DNA of 46,286 bases from Frankiaceae bacterium (GCA_035556555.1 DATMES010000069.1:1-46286); one strand, 5' to 3'; counted from the first letter of the stretch, positions 30,473-39,638 are shown. Numbers and translations: made by a program. Notes: generated by a model from the letters alone, not told the origin.

Positions 30473-30767
30473 AGGGGTTTCTCCGGATTTGTGAGGGGAT
30501 CGCCAGGATAGGGGCGGATCGGCACGACGGCTACAGGCCGAGCGGAGTACGCGCGCGCGGCCGATCGGTGACGTGCCGCGAGACGAGGCCGGGCGGCGTG
30601 GAGACGGATGGCTCTCGCGCGGTCACCGAGCCGGTGGTCATGGAGGTCGCCGCGGGGCGCGGAGTGACGAACGCGAGCCGACCCGCGGAGGCTGCCGGGT
30701 CGCGGGCGTCGTCGACCTGGACGAGGCGTCGGTCAGAGACTGACCGCACCCGCCTTATCGTGGAACG
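30473..30767. other. 295-bp region without a secure gene
   Basis: No gene can be supported. A minus-strand frame ending at 30531 has G/C-rich third positions but low-complexity content. On the plus strand TATCGT (30756-30761), 6 nt before GTG 30768, looks like a leaderless promoter for the next gene. Confidence 0.4.
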
Positions 30768-31454
30768 GTGGCGACCGACGACCCTCCGGCGGAGGACGGG
30801 ACCTACGCCGCGCTGGAGGCCTTCGTCCAGGAGGAGCGGCTGCGGCGCCTCGTCGTGGTCAGGCCCCGGACGGCCGACGAGCGGTCGTACGTCGAGAGCG
30901 TCCTCGTCCACGCGGGACGTCCGGTCCCCGACACGCTCGCGGACTTCGAGGAGCGCGTCGCGGGCTGGTGCGACGACTACCGCGCGCGGTTCGGCCCCTG
31001 CCGGATCGTCGAGATCGACCTCCAGACCTGCGTGTACGTCTTCGACCTCGCTCACGAACGGGTGGTGGTCGCCTACGGCGTCTCGACCTCGCCGGTGGCC
31101 GAGCGCGACAAGAAGGGGATGCGGCAGTACCCCGACGTCAACGTCGGCGTCCGCGCGACGCTGGGCGATCGAGCTTTCGTCGCGGACCGGGGGCACTTCC
31201 TCAGCCACGCCGCCGGCGGCGACCTCGACGTGAACCTCTTTCCGCACCGCCGCGCGCTGAACCAGGGGCGGTCGCCGGAGGGGAGGCAGTTCCGCGCGAT
31301 GGAGCGGTACACGGCGAAGCACCTGGGGACGTTCCACTTCCACCGCGCCGAGTACGACGACCTCAGCTGCATCCCGGCCACCCTCGAGTACGGCGTCCTG
31401 CGAGACGACCGCGACTGGCAGGTGGCGACGTTCGCCAACAAGGGCGACGGCTAG
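30768..31454 (+). CDS. DRGH-motif DNA/RNA non-specific endonuclease-like protein
   Basis: This 228-residue protein has the core of the His-Me finger nuclease family in residues 135-215: VADRGHFLSHAAGG (DRGH), DVNLFPHRRALNQG (metal-binding Asn) and RAMERYTAKHLGTFHF, then PATLEYGVL. The first 130 residues are not recognised. There is no signal peptide, so it either acts in the cytoplasm or is exported in another way, as some toxins are. No obvious immunity gene follows; the next gene codes a coiled-coil protein. The leaderless promoter TATCGT precedes GTG 30768. Confidence 0.75.
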   Translation: MATDDPPAEDGTYAALEAFVQEERLRRLVVVRPRTADERSYVESVLVHAGRPVPDTLADFEERVAGWCDDYRARFGPCRIVEIDLQTCVYVFDLAHERVVVAYGVSTSPVAERDKKGMRQYPDVNVGVRATLGDRAFVADRGHFLSHAAGGDLDVNLFPHRRALNQGRSPEGRQFRAMERYTAKHLGTFHFHRAEYDDLSCIPATLEYGVLRDDRDWQVATFANKGDG

Positions 31455-31508
31455 CGACGGCACGCGTTCAACGTCGCGAAGTGACCGCCCGTGAGCGGTC
31501 CGTGGCCC

Positions 31509-31520
31509 TACGCTGGACGG
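31509..31520 (+). promoter_or_regulatory. leaderless promoter -10 of coiled-coil gene
   Basis: TACGCT (31509-31514) is followed by 6 nt and GTG 31521. No ribosome binding site is present. Confidence 0.45.
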
Positions 31521-32030
31521 GTGAGCATCATCAAGCGGCTGCTGGGCCGCGACGACGACGCGCCGGTGGCCGCGCGACCGGCCACCCCGGCGTACGACCC
31601 GTCGGCGGCCGAGGCGTCGTACGAGCGCCTGCTCGCCGCCGCGATGCTGCTCCGCAACCTCGACGGCGACCTCGAGCGCACCGCGCAGGGCCTCGCGGAG
31701 CGCGAGGAGCGGCTGCGCACCTCGGCCGAGGAGTACGACCGCCTGTCGCAGGCCGCGATCGCGGGCGGGCGGACGATCCAGGCCGAGTCGGCGATCGCGT
31801 CGGCCGAGACGGCGCAGGCCGCCCTGGACGCGCTCGCGCCGCGGGTCGCCGAGGTCGGCGCCCTGCGCGTGGAGGTCGCGAGTGTGGCGAGCAGGATCGA
31901 GGGGGAGGCGGCGGCGCTGCGTTCGCACATCGACACGCGCGCGCCGCTCGGTGACCCGTCGGCGGCGGTGGCGCGCGCCGAGGACGACGCCGTACGGATG
32001 ACGTCGCTCGCGCGCTCGCTGTCGTTCTAG
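31521..32030 (+). CDS. coiled-coil protein, 169 residues
   Basis: The N-terminus VSIIKRLLGRDDDAP is amphipathic and could bind membrane, as in PspA-like proteins. Nearly all the rest is helical with heptads (LLAAAMLLRNLDGDLERTAQ through RIEGEAAALRSHI). It is soluble and acidic. I would not call it PspA, since the family motifs are not evident. It overlaps by 4 bp the small gene on the opposite strand. Confidence 0.72.
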   Translation: MSIIKRLLGRDDDAPVAARPATPAYDPSAAEASYERLLAAAMLLRNLDGDLERTAQGLAEREERLRTSAEEYDRLSQAAIAGGRTIQAESAIASAETAQAALDALAPRVAEVGALRVEVASVASRIEGEAAALRSHIDTRAPLGDPSAAVARAEDDAVRMTSLARSLSF

Positions 32031-32320
32031 TCCTTCTGGTCCTTCGGCGGGTGCGTCAGCAGGTAGTCGACGAACTTCGCGCGGATCAACGGCTCCGCGT
32101 CGCCGAGGTGCGAACCGCGGAACTCACGGAACAGCTCGATGAGGTCGGACACACCGGCCGCCGCGCTGCTGAACGAGTCGTCGCGCGCGACCTCGCCGGA
32201 CGCCGGCAGGTGCTTGAGCAGGTCCCAGAAGAACCCGACGTCGAGCCGCCGCTGCGCGACGTCGAACGCCTTGTCGTGCAGCTCGTCCGTGCTCAGCGCC
32301 TCGAGCTCCGCCCGATCCAT
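32027..32320 (-). CDS. small conserved-looking protein, 97 residues
   Basis: The protein starts MDRAELEALSTDELHDKAFD and is helical and acidic, with FFWDLLKHLPASGEVA, GVSDLIELFREFRGSHLGD and YLLTHPPKDQKD at the end. It has no membrane segment or signal. I think similar short proteins exist in other actinobacteria but know no function. It is transcribed alone from ATG 32320. Confidence 0.72.
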   Translation of the reverse strand: MDRAELEALSTDELHDKAFDVAQRRLDVGFFWDLLKHLPASGEVARDDSFSSAAAGVSDLIELFREFRGSHLGDAEPLIRAKFVDYLLTHPPKDQKD

Positions 32321-32408
32321 CCGTCGTCCTCCTCGGTGTTCTCCGAGGCGCAGACTACGGGAAAGGGCCGGGCACGCGACGCGTACCCGGCCCCTCTCCC
32401 GTCAGGGT

Positions 32409-33800
32409 CTACGAAAGTTGCGTGCCCGTCGGCAGGCGGTACAGCGCCGACACCGGCGGCACCTGCTGGAGGACCGGCTCGAAGCCGTAGCTGACGTAGT
32501 ACGACCACGAGGGGAACGGCCGCTTCTGACCACCGGTCACGAGGTAGCGGCGGCCGGCCTCGCTCTTGACGATCAGGCCGTCCTTGATCCGCTGCGGCTC
32601 GCCGAGCGGCGGCAGCACGAGGGGCTCCGCGCCCTCCGCGACGACGGGGATGGTGATGGCGTCGAGGTCGTACAGGCCCCACGACTTCAGCGTGAACGGG
32701 TCGTTGACGAGGTGCCGCTGGCCGCTGCGCATGTACCAGTACGACGTCGTCGAGCCGGGCACGCGGAGCAGCGCGCCGCCGTAGAAGATCCCGGTCGGCA
32801 GCACCGCGTCCGCCGGGGCGACGGGCACGGTCGCGAGACCGGCGTCGGTCATGGCGCGGACGCGCGAGGCCTTGATGCCGAGTGCCGTCAGCGCGGCGGT
32901 GTCGGGGAGCAGGTAGCGGACGCCGCCGGTGACGAACCAGACCTTGCCGTCGGGCGCCTTGTACGCCCGCCCGCCTGGCAGCTGCACGTCCGTGCCGCGG
33001 CGGTACCAGCGCGCCTCGTTCTGCGTGATGGTGATGACGGTCCGCGGGTCGAGGCCGATCTGCTTCGCGACCTCGGGCAGGACGAGCTTGCGCTTGCCGG
33101 CGTCGAGCTCCCAGACCGAGCAGGTGGAGCAGCCCTTGACGAACGTCCCCTCGTGGTGCGGGCCGGACGTCGTCGGCTTGGTGAGCCTGCGCGCGGAGTT
33201 GAGGGAGGAGAACGCGTTGTAGACGACGCCGCTCCACGGGTCACCCTTGCGCAGCTCGAAGTGCAGGTGCGGGGCGGTGCCCTCGGCGTTGCCCGAGTCG
33301 CCGACCCAGCCGAGCAGCTGGCCGGCGAAGACGCGCTTGCCCTCGTAGATGCCGGGGGCGAGGAAGTACTTCGCGGTGCCGCGGCCGTCGTCGGTGCCGG
33401 GCGTGTCGTTGTTCATGTGGATGTAGTTGGCCGACCAGCCGTTGTCGCCCTTGATCGTGAGGTAGTTGCCCTCGCCGACGTAGGACTCCTTCTTCACGGA
33501 CTGCACGATGCCGTTGAAGACGGCGACCGCCTGGCGCATCTTCGGGCCCATGAGGTCCTGGCCGAAGTGCCGCCGCGTGCAGCCGGAACGGCAGGCGAGG
33601 TAGGTGTCCGAGTAGCTCGTCGGCCCGATGACGGGGAACACCATCGGCACCGTCACGACCGCCGAGGAGACCGTCGCGTCGGCGTAGCCGGCCGGGCTGA
33701 ACTCCGCGGCGGCGGGCGACGCGGCGAGCGGCGCGACGACGACGGCGCTCGCGACGGCGAGGACGAGACGGAGGGAACGGTGTGACGACAGCACGGGCAC
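32409..33800 (-). CDS. exported M23 metallopeptidase
   Basis: This 463-residue protein has a signal peptide (LRLVLAVASAVVVAPLAASP then AAA) and an M23/LytM domain with the zinc ligands RRHFGQDLMGP (His and Asp) and TAPHLHFELRKG. It likely cuts peptidoglycan cross-bridges outside the membrane. The C-terminal 230 residues are a non-catalytic region with repeats of a YLLPD.../YLVTGG type (WFVTGGVRYLLPD, YWYMRSGQRHLVND, RYLVTGGQKRPFP), possibly wall-binding. GTG 33800 follows GGAAGG. Upstream sequence does not belong to it. Confidence 0.9.
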   Translation of the reverse strand: MPVLSSHRSLRLVLAVASAVVVAPLAASPAAAEFSPAGYADATVSSAVVTVPMVFPVIGPTSYSDTYLACRSGCTRRHFGQDLMGPKMRQAVAVFNGIVQSVKKESYVGEGNYLTIKGDNGWSANYIHMNNDTPGTDDGRGTAKYFLAPGIYEGKRVFAGQLLGWVGDSGNAEGTAPHLHFELRKGDPWSGVVYNAFSSLNSARRLTKPTTSGPHHEGTFVKGCSTCSVWELDAGKRKLVLPEVAKQIGLDPRTVITITQNEARWYRRGTDVQLPGGRAYKAPDGKVWFVTGGVRYLLPDTAALTALGIKASRVRAMTDAGLATVPVAPADAVLPTGIFYGGALLRVPGSTTSYWYMRSGQRHLVNDPFTLKSWGLYDLDAITIPVVAEGAEPLVLPPLGEPQRIKDGLIVKSEAGRRYLVTGGQKRPFPSWSYYVSYGFEPVLQQVPPVSALYRLPTGTQLS

Positions 33801-33923
33801 GAGCCTTCCGGCGGGGGCAGGACGTTCCCTCTCTGGATCGGACCTGGCGAACGGCCCCTTGACCGATTGCGCCGAATGCCACGCCGAACTATCCGAACGG
33901 GTCACCCCGATACAGTCGGGTTC

Positions 33924-34988
33924 GTGGTGATTTCTCCCGTCGGCGGGGCTACCCCGGCGGGTAGCCCCGTCCGCCTCGTCGACCGCGTCCCGGAGATCCG
34001 CCCTGGTGCGCTGGTGGCGTCGCTGGCGCCGCCACCGCGGTTCGACGAGGTGCGCTTCGCGACGTACGTCCCCGACCCCGGTGAGCCGTCGCAGGCCGCG
34101 GCGGTGGGTGCGCTGGAGGCGTTTGCCGCGTACCTGCGGGAGGGCCCGCCGAAGCGCTCGTTCTTCCGCCGCGCCGCCCCCGAGCCGAAGCCCGGCGTCT
34201 ACCTCGACGGCGGGTACGGCGTCGGCAAGACCCACCTCCTCGCGTCGCTCTGGCACGCGGCGCCGGAGCCGAAGGCGTACTGCACGTTCGCCGAGCTGAC
34301 CAACCTCACCGGCGCGCTCGGCTTCGCCGAGACCGTCGACGCGCTGAGCGGCCACCGGCTGCTCGCGATCGACGAGTTCGAGCTCGACGACGTCGGCGAC
34401 ACGGTACTCATCTCGACGCTGCTGCGGCGGCTGGTCGACGGCGGCGTCCGCCTCGCCGCGACCTCCAACACGCTGCCCGGCCGGCTCGGCCAGGGGCGCT
34501 TCGCGGCCGAGGACTTCCTGCGCGAGATCCAGGGGCTCGCCGCGCACTTCGACGTGCTGCGGATCGAGGGGGAGGACTACCGCCACCGCGGCCTGCCCGA
34601 CGCGCCGCCGCCGGTCTCGGAGGCCGAGCTCGAGTCGCGCGCGGCGTCGGCTCCCGGCGCGTCGCTCGACGACTGGGCCGCGCTCTGCCGGCACCTCGAG
34701 TCGCTGCACCCGGTCCGCTACGGCGACCTGCTGGACGGCGTTCCCCTCGTCTGCCTGCGCGACGTCGCGCCCGTGCCCGACCAGGCGACGGCGCTGCGCG
34801 TCGTCGTGCTCGCCGACCGGCTCTACGACCGCGACGTGCCGGTGCTCGCGTCGGGGGTGGCGTTCGACCGGCTGTTCCCCGAGGAGATGCTGGCCGGCGG
34901 CTACCGCAAGAAGTACCTGCGCGCGGTGTCGCGCCTGGTCGCGCTGACCCGCGAGGGCGAGGGGCTGGCGGGGCGCGGCGAGGGGTGA
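33924..34988 (+). CDS. zapE: ZapE/AFG1-family ATPase
   Basis: This 354-residue cytoplasmic ATPase has Walker A GGYGVGKTHLL (about residues 94-104), Walker B LLAIDEFELDDVGD (about 147-160) and the sensor segment AATSNTLPGRLGQGRF. ZapE/AFG1 proteins act in cell division under stress and in protein quality control. Family features such as RFAAEDFLREI and GVAFDRLFPEEMLAGGYRKKYLRA near the C-terminus are present. Start GTG 33924 (or the adjacent 33927) lies 7 nt after TACAGT (33911-33916), a likely leaderless promoter. Confidence 0.93.
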   Translation: MVISPVGGATPAGSPVRLVDRVPEIRPGALVASLAPPPRFDEVRFATYVPDPGEPSQAAAVGALEAFAAYLREGPPKRSFFRRAAPEPKPGVYLDGGYGVGKTHLLASLWHAAPEPKAYCTFAELTNLTGALGFAETVDALSGHRLLAIDEFELDDVGDTVLISTLLRRLVDGGVRLAATSNTLPGRLGQGRFAAEDFLREIQGLAAHFDVLRIEGEDYRHRGLPDAPPPVSEAELESRAASAPGASLDDWAALCRHLESLHPVRYGDLLDGVPLVCLRDVAPVPDQATALRVVVLADRLYDRDVPVLASGVAFDRLFPEEMLAGGYRKKYLRAVSRLVALTREGEGLAGRGEG

Positions 34989-35098
34989 ACGGCGCGTTCG
35001 TGCCGCGCGGCGCCGTACGCCGCCGCGACGCTTGACCGGCGTCGTCCGGCGTCGGGATAGTTCCCGCAATCGTCAGTTCGCACCGGTACGGGGGAAAT

Positions 35099-35929
35099 GT
35101 GAACACTCGCGTCCTGCTCGCCTGCGGCCTGCTCGCGGCGCTCTCCGCGCCCGCCTCCGCCGCCCCGCCCGAGGTCGTCGCCTTCGCCGGCGGCCGGCGC
35201 GTGTCCGTCGGGTCCGTCGTCGGCGCAGGGACGCCGTCCGGCGGCAGATGCGCCTTCGCCTCTCCAGCCGTGGTCGACGTGGCGACGCTCGCCGCCGCCG
35301 TGCAGATCACGATCTCCGACACGTGCGAGGCCGTCGTCACGCGGCTCGAGGGCGGGCTGCGCCGGCGCGGCGTCCCGCGCGGGCCGTTCCTGCCGGCTGC
35401 CGAGGAGCCGGCCTCGCTCACGTCGCGCCGCGGCCTCGACGCGGACGTCGCGCAGGGCCTCGCCGCGCCCGCGCCGCGCGACCCGATGTCGTACCGCCTC
35501 GGCACCGTGCAGCAGACGGTGTACGACGCCGCCGGGGTCTGGCAGTTCGAGGAGAGCTTCGACGTCGCGTTCGACCGCAACCTGCGCACCGGCTACATCA
35601 GCGGCGCGCACTTCTTCGACGGCTACTGCTCCGCGAACCCGTTCACCGGGATCGGCGTCACGAACGAGGTCCGCTCCTGCTACGTCTCCATGCCGCAGCG
35701 GGGGCCGAGCACCGTCGAGATGCGCGGCGGCGGCGTCTACCGGCAGCTCCTCGTCGGGCAGGAGCTCGTCCGCCTGCGACTCGCCGAGCGGTTCGTCGCG
35801 GTGCGCGACACCAACCGCGACCTCGCCGACGACCACACGTTCACGTGTGGCATCAAGGAGGGGACGCTCCCCGTCGGGTGGGGGACGTACTGCTTCGGCG
35901 ACGAGGTCGAGACGCTGGAGGAGGCGTGA
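35099..35929 (+). CDS. exported protein, unknown, 276 residues
   Basis: The signal peptide is MNTRVLLACGLLAALSAPAS then AA. The mature protein is of no known family; it contains QQTVYDAAGVWQFEESFDVA, a Cys-containing segment (FDGYCSANPFTGIGVTNEVR followed by SCYVSM), and a C-terminal part with two cysteines (HTFTCGIKEG and TYCFGDE). It overlaps the next exported protein by GTGA, so the two are made together. GTG 35099 is preceded by GGGGGAAA. Confidence 0.75.
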   Translation: MNTRVLLACGLLAALSAPASAAPPEVVAFAGGRRVSVGSVVGAGTPSGGRCAFASPAVVDVATLAAAVQITISDTCEAVVTRLEGGLRRRGVPRGPFLPAAEEPASLTSRRGLDADVAQGLAAPAPRDPMSYRLGTVQQTVYDAAGVWQFEESFDVAFDRNLRTGYISGAHFFDGYCSANPFTGIGVTNEVRSCYVSMPQRGPSTVEMRGGGVYRQLLVGQELVRLRLAERFVAVRDTNRDLADDHTFTCGIKEGTLPVGWGTYCFGDEVETLEEA

Positions 35930-36741
35930 GGCGCCTGCGGTGGGTCGCCGCGCTGGCGCTCGTGGCGGGGGTCGCGGCGCCGGCGGGTGCGAGCCCGCTC
36001 GACCCCGCGCCGGCGCTGGTGGTGACGGGGACAGGCCCGGTGGTGGCGACGTTCCGCGTCACGACCCCGACCCGGCTCAACCTGCGCGACGCGTCCGTGA
36101 CCATCGGCTCGGGGACGTACGGCGGCGTGTACGTCCGCTCCGCCGCGGGGGTGGGGCGCGGCGGCGTGCTGCGGGTGGCGGCGTTCGACACGACGGTCGA
36201 CGCGCGGCCCGCGGTCCGGCAGCCGCCGGTGGTGCTGGCCGCGCACGGCGGCGGCGCGCACCCGCTGCTCGACCCGGGGACGTACACCGTCTACCTGCTC
36301 GCCGACGGCGCGGCCGACGTGACGATCCCGCTGGAGTCGGGGCGCGGGCAGACGCTGCGGCCCTCGCTGCGGCGTACGACGCAGGTCCTCCACACCGACG
36401 AACGCGAGGTCGCCCCCGACACCGACGACGCGGTCGACCACGTCGTGCTGCGGCACGCGTTCCGGCAGCCGGCCGGGTCGTACGCCGTGCTGCTCGGGCA
36501 GTTCGTCGCAGGCTCCGTCGCGACCGCGCCCGCGGTGTCGGCGTGCGTCAGCCGCGACCCGGTCTGCGCGCCGAACCCCGGCGGCGACCCCGCGACGCGG
36601 ATGGCCGCGACGGCGTCGATCGTGCAGGCAACCGGGCTGTCGGGGCGCGAGGGACGCTGGCACGGTGTCGTGGACGTGGCGTTCCGGCAGACGGCCGGTG
36701 CCGGTCGCGCGCGGCTCGCGTACCTCCGTCTCGACCTCTGA
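35926..36741 (+). CDS. exported protein, unknown, 271 residues
   Basis: A signal peptide (LRWVAALALVAGVAAPAGA) precedes a beta-rich mature protein with TFRVTTPTRLNLRDASVTIG, PLLDPGTYTVYLLADGAADV and a C-terminal RHAFRQPAGSYAVLLGQFVA. Two cysteines (SACVSRDPVCAPN) form a likely disulfide. The family is unknown. GTG 35926 overlaps the upstream stop, and the GGAGGAGG within the upstream gene serves as ribosome binding site. The pair is probably surface or secreted proteins working together. Confidence 0.72.
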   Translation: MRRLRWVAALALVAGVAAPAGASPLDPAPALVVTGTGPVVATFRVTTPTRLNLRDASVTIGSGTYGGVYVRSAAGVGRGGVLRVAAFDTTVDARPAVRQPPVVLAAHGGGAHPLLDPGTYTVYLLADGAADVTIPLESGRGQTLRPSLRRTTQVLHTDEREVAPDTDDAVDHVVLRHAFRQPAGSYAVLLGQFVAGSVATAPAVSACVSRDPVCAPNPGGDPATRMAATASIVQATGLSGREGRWHGVVDVAFRQTAGAGRARLAYLRLDL

Positions 36742-36778
36742 CCGGGCCCGCTCCCTCGGAGCGGCCTGACGCGCGCTC

Positions 36779-38491
36779 CTACGCCGTCGCTCCCAGCGCC
36801 ACCACCGGCGCGGGCGGGGGCAGCGCGGGCGTCTGGACGTACCGCGGCACCCGCAGCGTGAACGTCACCCACCCGTCCTCGCTCGCCACGTCGATGTCGC
36901 CCCCCATCGAGTCGGCGAGCCGCGCGGCGATGTAGAGCCCGAGGCCGACGCCGGACGACCGCGCGTCGCCGCCGCGGTGGAACGGCAGGAACAGCGTCGC
37001 CGGGTCCACGTCCGCCGGGATCGCGCCCGGGTTGCTCACGGCGACGCGGACGTCGGCGCCGCACGGCCGCGCGGACACGGTGACGGGCGCGTCGACGGGG
37101 GAGTGCGCGACGGCGTTCTCGACGAGGATGCCGAGCACGTCGGCGAACGCCACCGTGTCGACCAGCAGGTCCGTGTCGTCGAGGACGTCGATGGTGAGCC
37201 TGCGCAGCTGCGCGAACCCGTCCACGGCGTGCGTCACGAGCTCGCGCAGCGTCGCGTCGCGGCGCGCGCCGGCGAGCTCCGCGCGGGCGCCGCGCAGCAG
37301 CCGGTCGATGAGCCTGCGCAGCTCCTCGCCGCGCGCGTACGCCGCCGCCGTCATCTCCACCGCGACCTCGGGCGGGAGCCCGGGGCCGTGGTGCTGCAAC
37401 GTCCGCAGCGTCCCCATGATCACGGTCAGCGGCGTCTTCAGCTCGTGCGACACCATCGCCAGGAACATGTCCTTCGCGCGCTGCGCCTCGCGCATCGCCT
37501 CGACGGTCTTGGCATCGGTCAGCGCGAGCGAGGCGTGCTGCGCGAGCGACGTCAGCGCCTCCTGCTCGAGGACGCCGTAGTGCCTGCCTGGGACGTACGA
37601 CGCCACGACGAGCGAGCCGACGACGCGGCCGTTCTCGTGGACAGGGGTCGCCATCGCCGTCGTCAGCTGCCGGTCCTTGAAGACGGGAACGGTGTTCGGC
37701 TCCGTGGCGTAGTCCTCGACGATGACGAGCCGGTTCTCGACGATGGCGCGTCCGCCGGCGCCCTGGCCGACCGGGCCGCGTTCGGCGGCCGACCAGTCCT
37801 CGTCGCTGACGCCGCAGCAGGACGCGAGGACGTACTCCGCGGGGTTGTCCGGGTCGATGAGCCGCAGGCCGCACACCTGGTCGCCGAGCAGCTCGTGCGC
37901 GCCGTGCGTGATCGCGTCGAGCACCTCCTGCAACGGCGCGCGGTGCGAGATGGAGCGCTGGATGCGGCCGAGGCGTTCGAGCAGCTTCTGACGCTCGGTC
38001 AGCAACGTCACCAGCGCGGCGCGCTCCGCCGACTGGCGCTCGGAGCGTTCGCGCAGGGCGCGTTCGCCGGCAAGGACGCGGAGCATGCGCAGCGACTGCG
38101 ACAGCACCCGCGCCATGGCGCGCAGCAGCGTGACCTCGGGCACCGTGAACGACTCGCTCCCGGCCCGTACGACGAGCAGCCACGCGTCGTCCGCGTCGTC
38201 GAGGCGTGCCACGGCCGCGGCGCCGGTACCGAAGCAGGGCAGGTCCACCGCGCGCTGCTGCCAGTCCGCGCCGAGCGCGAGCAGCTCGTCCGCGGGTACG
38301 GCGCCGCGCGAGAAGCCCACGGACGCGCGCACCGCGCCGTCGAGCACCGCGACGCCGACCTCGGCCTCGAGCGCCTCCGCGACGCGTTCCGCGGCGCCGG
38401 CCAGCGCGGCCTGCTCGTCGCGGAACGACGACACGATGGCCAGGAACTCCGCGAGCTGGTGCGTCGACCAGTCGCCCGAGCTCACTGCCAC
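36779..38491 (-). CDS. GAF-domain sensor histidine kinase
   Basis: This 570-residue soluble kinase has two GAF-like regions (about 5-140 and 175-325, the second with RPVIVEDYATEP-like text as NRLVIVEDYATEPNTVPVFK). The HisKA domain has the phospho-histidine in FLAMVSHELKTPLTVIMGTL, and the HATPase_c domain has the N box GILVENAVAHS, followed by GVGLGLYIAARLADSMGG. There is no membrane segment. It lies 1 bp after the FIST gene, and FIST proteins often work with such kinases. No response regulator is adjacent. Start GTG 38491. Confidence 0.92.
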   Translation of the reverse strand: MAVSSGDWSTHQLAEFLAIVSSFRDEQAALAGAAERVAEALEAEVGVAVLDGAVRASVGFSRGAVPADELLALGADWQQRAVDLPCFGTGAAAVARLDDADDAWLLVVRAGSESFTVPEVTLLRAMARVLSQSLRMLRVLAGERALRERSERQSAERAALVTLLTERQKLLERLGRIQRSISHRAPLQEVLDAITHGAHELLGDQVCGLRLIDPDNPAEYVLASCCGVSDEDWSAAERGPVGQGAGGRAIVENRLVIVEDYATEPNTVPVFKDRQLTTAMATPVHENGRVVGSLVVASYVPGRHYGVLEQEALTSLAQHASLALTDAKTVEAMREAQRAKDMFLAMVSHELKTPLTVIMGTLRTLQHHGPGLPPEVAVEMTAAAYARGEELRRLIDRLLRGARAELAGARRDATLRELVTHAVDGFAQLRRLTIDVLDDTDLLVDTVAFADVLGILVENAVAHSPVDAPVTVSARPCGADVRVAVSNPGAIPADVDPATLFLPFHRGGDARSSGVGLGLYIAARLADSMGGDIDVASEDGWVTFTLRVPRYVQTPALPPPAPVVALGATA

Positions 38492-38492
38492 G

Positions 38493-39638
38493 TCAGCTCA
38501 CCGCCAGCACGACGAGCGTCTGGTTGTGGAACCCGCTGATGCCGTGGGTGCGCGCGATCTCGCCGTACGTGTAGAAGCCCGCGACCGGCGCGCCGCCCGC
38601 GACCTCGGCGACGCGGTCGATCTCGGCGCGGATGCCCTCGCCGAGCACCTCGCGCCGCGCGATGCAGTCGAACGCCAGCAGCCCCAGCGGCCGCGCTCCG
38701 TTCAGTGCGGACAGCGCCGCGTCGCAGGCCTTGTCGGTCGCGGCGAGCACCGAGGAGGCGTCGCCTTCCATGAACCACGTGACGCCGCCCTGCGGCACCT
38801 CCGCGATGCAGCCGATCGAACGGTCGCCGAAGTCCGCCTCCGCCACGAACCGCACCTGCGGCTCCGCCGACCGCCGAGACAGGCCGAGCGGGTGGGTCAG
38901 CGCGAACTTCGTGAACGCCGCCGGGTCGGTCCGCGCCTCCGCCGGCGCGTCGAGGCGTTCGAGGTAGACGTCGAGCGCGGGGCGGTCGTCGAGCATGTGG
39001 ACGCGGTTGCCGCCGCTCTTGGTGACGAGCATCGGCTCGCCGACGGGACGCCAGCCGTGCTGCACGCCGATCCCGAACGGCGCGTCCGACGAGATCGCCG
39101 CCGCCACGATCGCGTCGCCCAGGACCTCGGTGCCGTGCAGCTGGTACGTCGTGCGCATCTTGAGGTCGTCGCCCGCGCAGCCCCCGACGAGCGGGACCGC
39201 GGCGCCGACGACGCCGTACGCGCCGCGGACGATCTCCTGCTGGTCGCCGGCGAGGCCGTCGGTGAGCAGGAGCAGGACCTGGTGCGGCTTGCCTTCGACG
39301 GGGCGCAGCGCGCCCGCGACCTCGGCGCCGGCCTCGCGCAGCCGGGCGGCGACGCCCTTGGCGGCGCGGGTCTCGACGGAGAAGCCGTCCCCGCCGAACG
39401 CCGTCACGACGACGCTCGCGTCGGCGGGCCCGTTCGTCGCGATCTCGCCGGCCGTCGAGCAGCCGATCAGCGGCGCGCCGCCGGACACCTCGGCGATGCC
39501 ACGCAGCAGGGCGGAGAGGTCGTAGGAGTCGGAGCAGAAGACGACGAGCAGCTTCGGCGCCTCGCCGGTGATCGCCGCCGTGGCGGCCGCGCGCCCGGCG
39601 GCGGACGCGTCGGGGTCGGAGGACTGCCCCACGCCCAT
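38493..39638 (-). CDS. FIST-domain sensor protein
   Basis: This 381-residue protein has a FIST_N domain (about 20-215; LLVVFCSDSYDLSALLRG, GAPLIGCSTAGEI, VPLVGGCAGDDL) and a FIST_C domain (about 225-360; GVTWFMEGDASSV, GAPVAGFYTYGEI ending with the HNQTLVVLAV strand). FIST modules are proposed to sense small ligands such as amino acids (family knowledge). It is upstream of and coupled to the GAF kinase (TGA-C-GTG), suggesting that it feeds a signal to it. ATG 39638 gives the usual N-terminus. Confidence 0.9.
   Translation of the reverse strand: MGVGQSSDPDASAAGRAAATAAITGEAPKLLVVFCSDSYDLSALLRGIAEVSGGAPLIGCSTAGEIATNGPADASVVVTAFGGDGFSVETRAAKGVAARLREAGAEVAGALRPVEGKPHQVLLLLTDGLAGDQQEIVRGAYGVVGAAVPLVGGCAGDDLKMRTTYQLHGTEVLGDAIVAAAISSDAPFGIGVQHGWRPVGEPMLVTKSGGNRVHMLDDRPALDVYLERLDAPAEARTDPAAFTKFALTHPLGLSRRSAEPQVRFVAEADFGDRSIGCIAEVPQGGVTWFMEGDASSVLAATDKACDAALSALNGARPLGLLAFDCIARREVLGEGIRAEIDRVAEVAGGAPVAGFYTYGEIARTHGISGFHNQTLVVLAVS

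Noticed and set aside
30531-30767. Minus-strand gene ending at 30531
   Set aside because: Third positions are G/C-rich but there is no start with a ribosome binding site, the content is low-complexity Ser/Thr/Arg/Pro, and it would lie over the promoter at 30756.
33830-33870. FliA-type promoter (TCAAG and CCGAT boxes) before the M23 gene
   Set aside because: The match is partial, and no flagellar or pilus gene in the window supports it.
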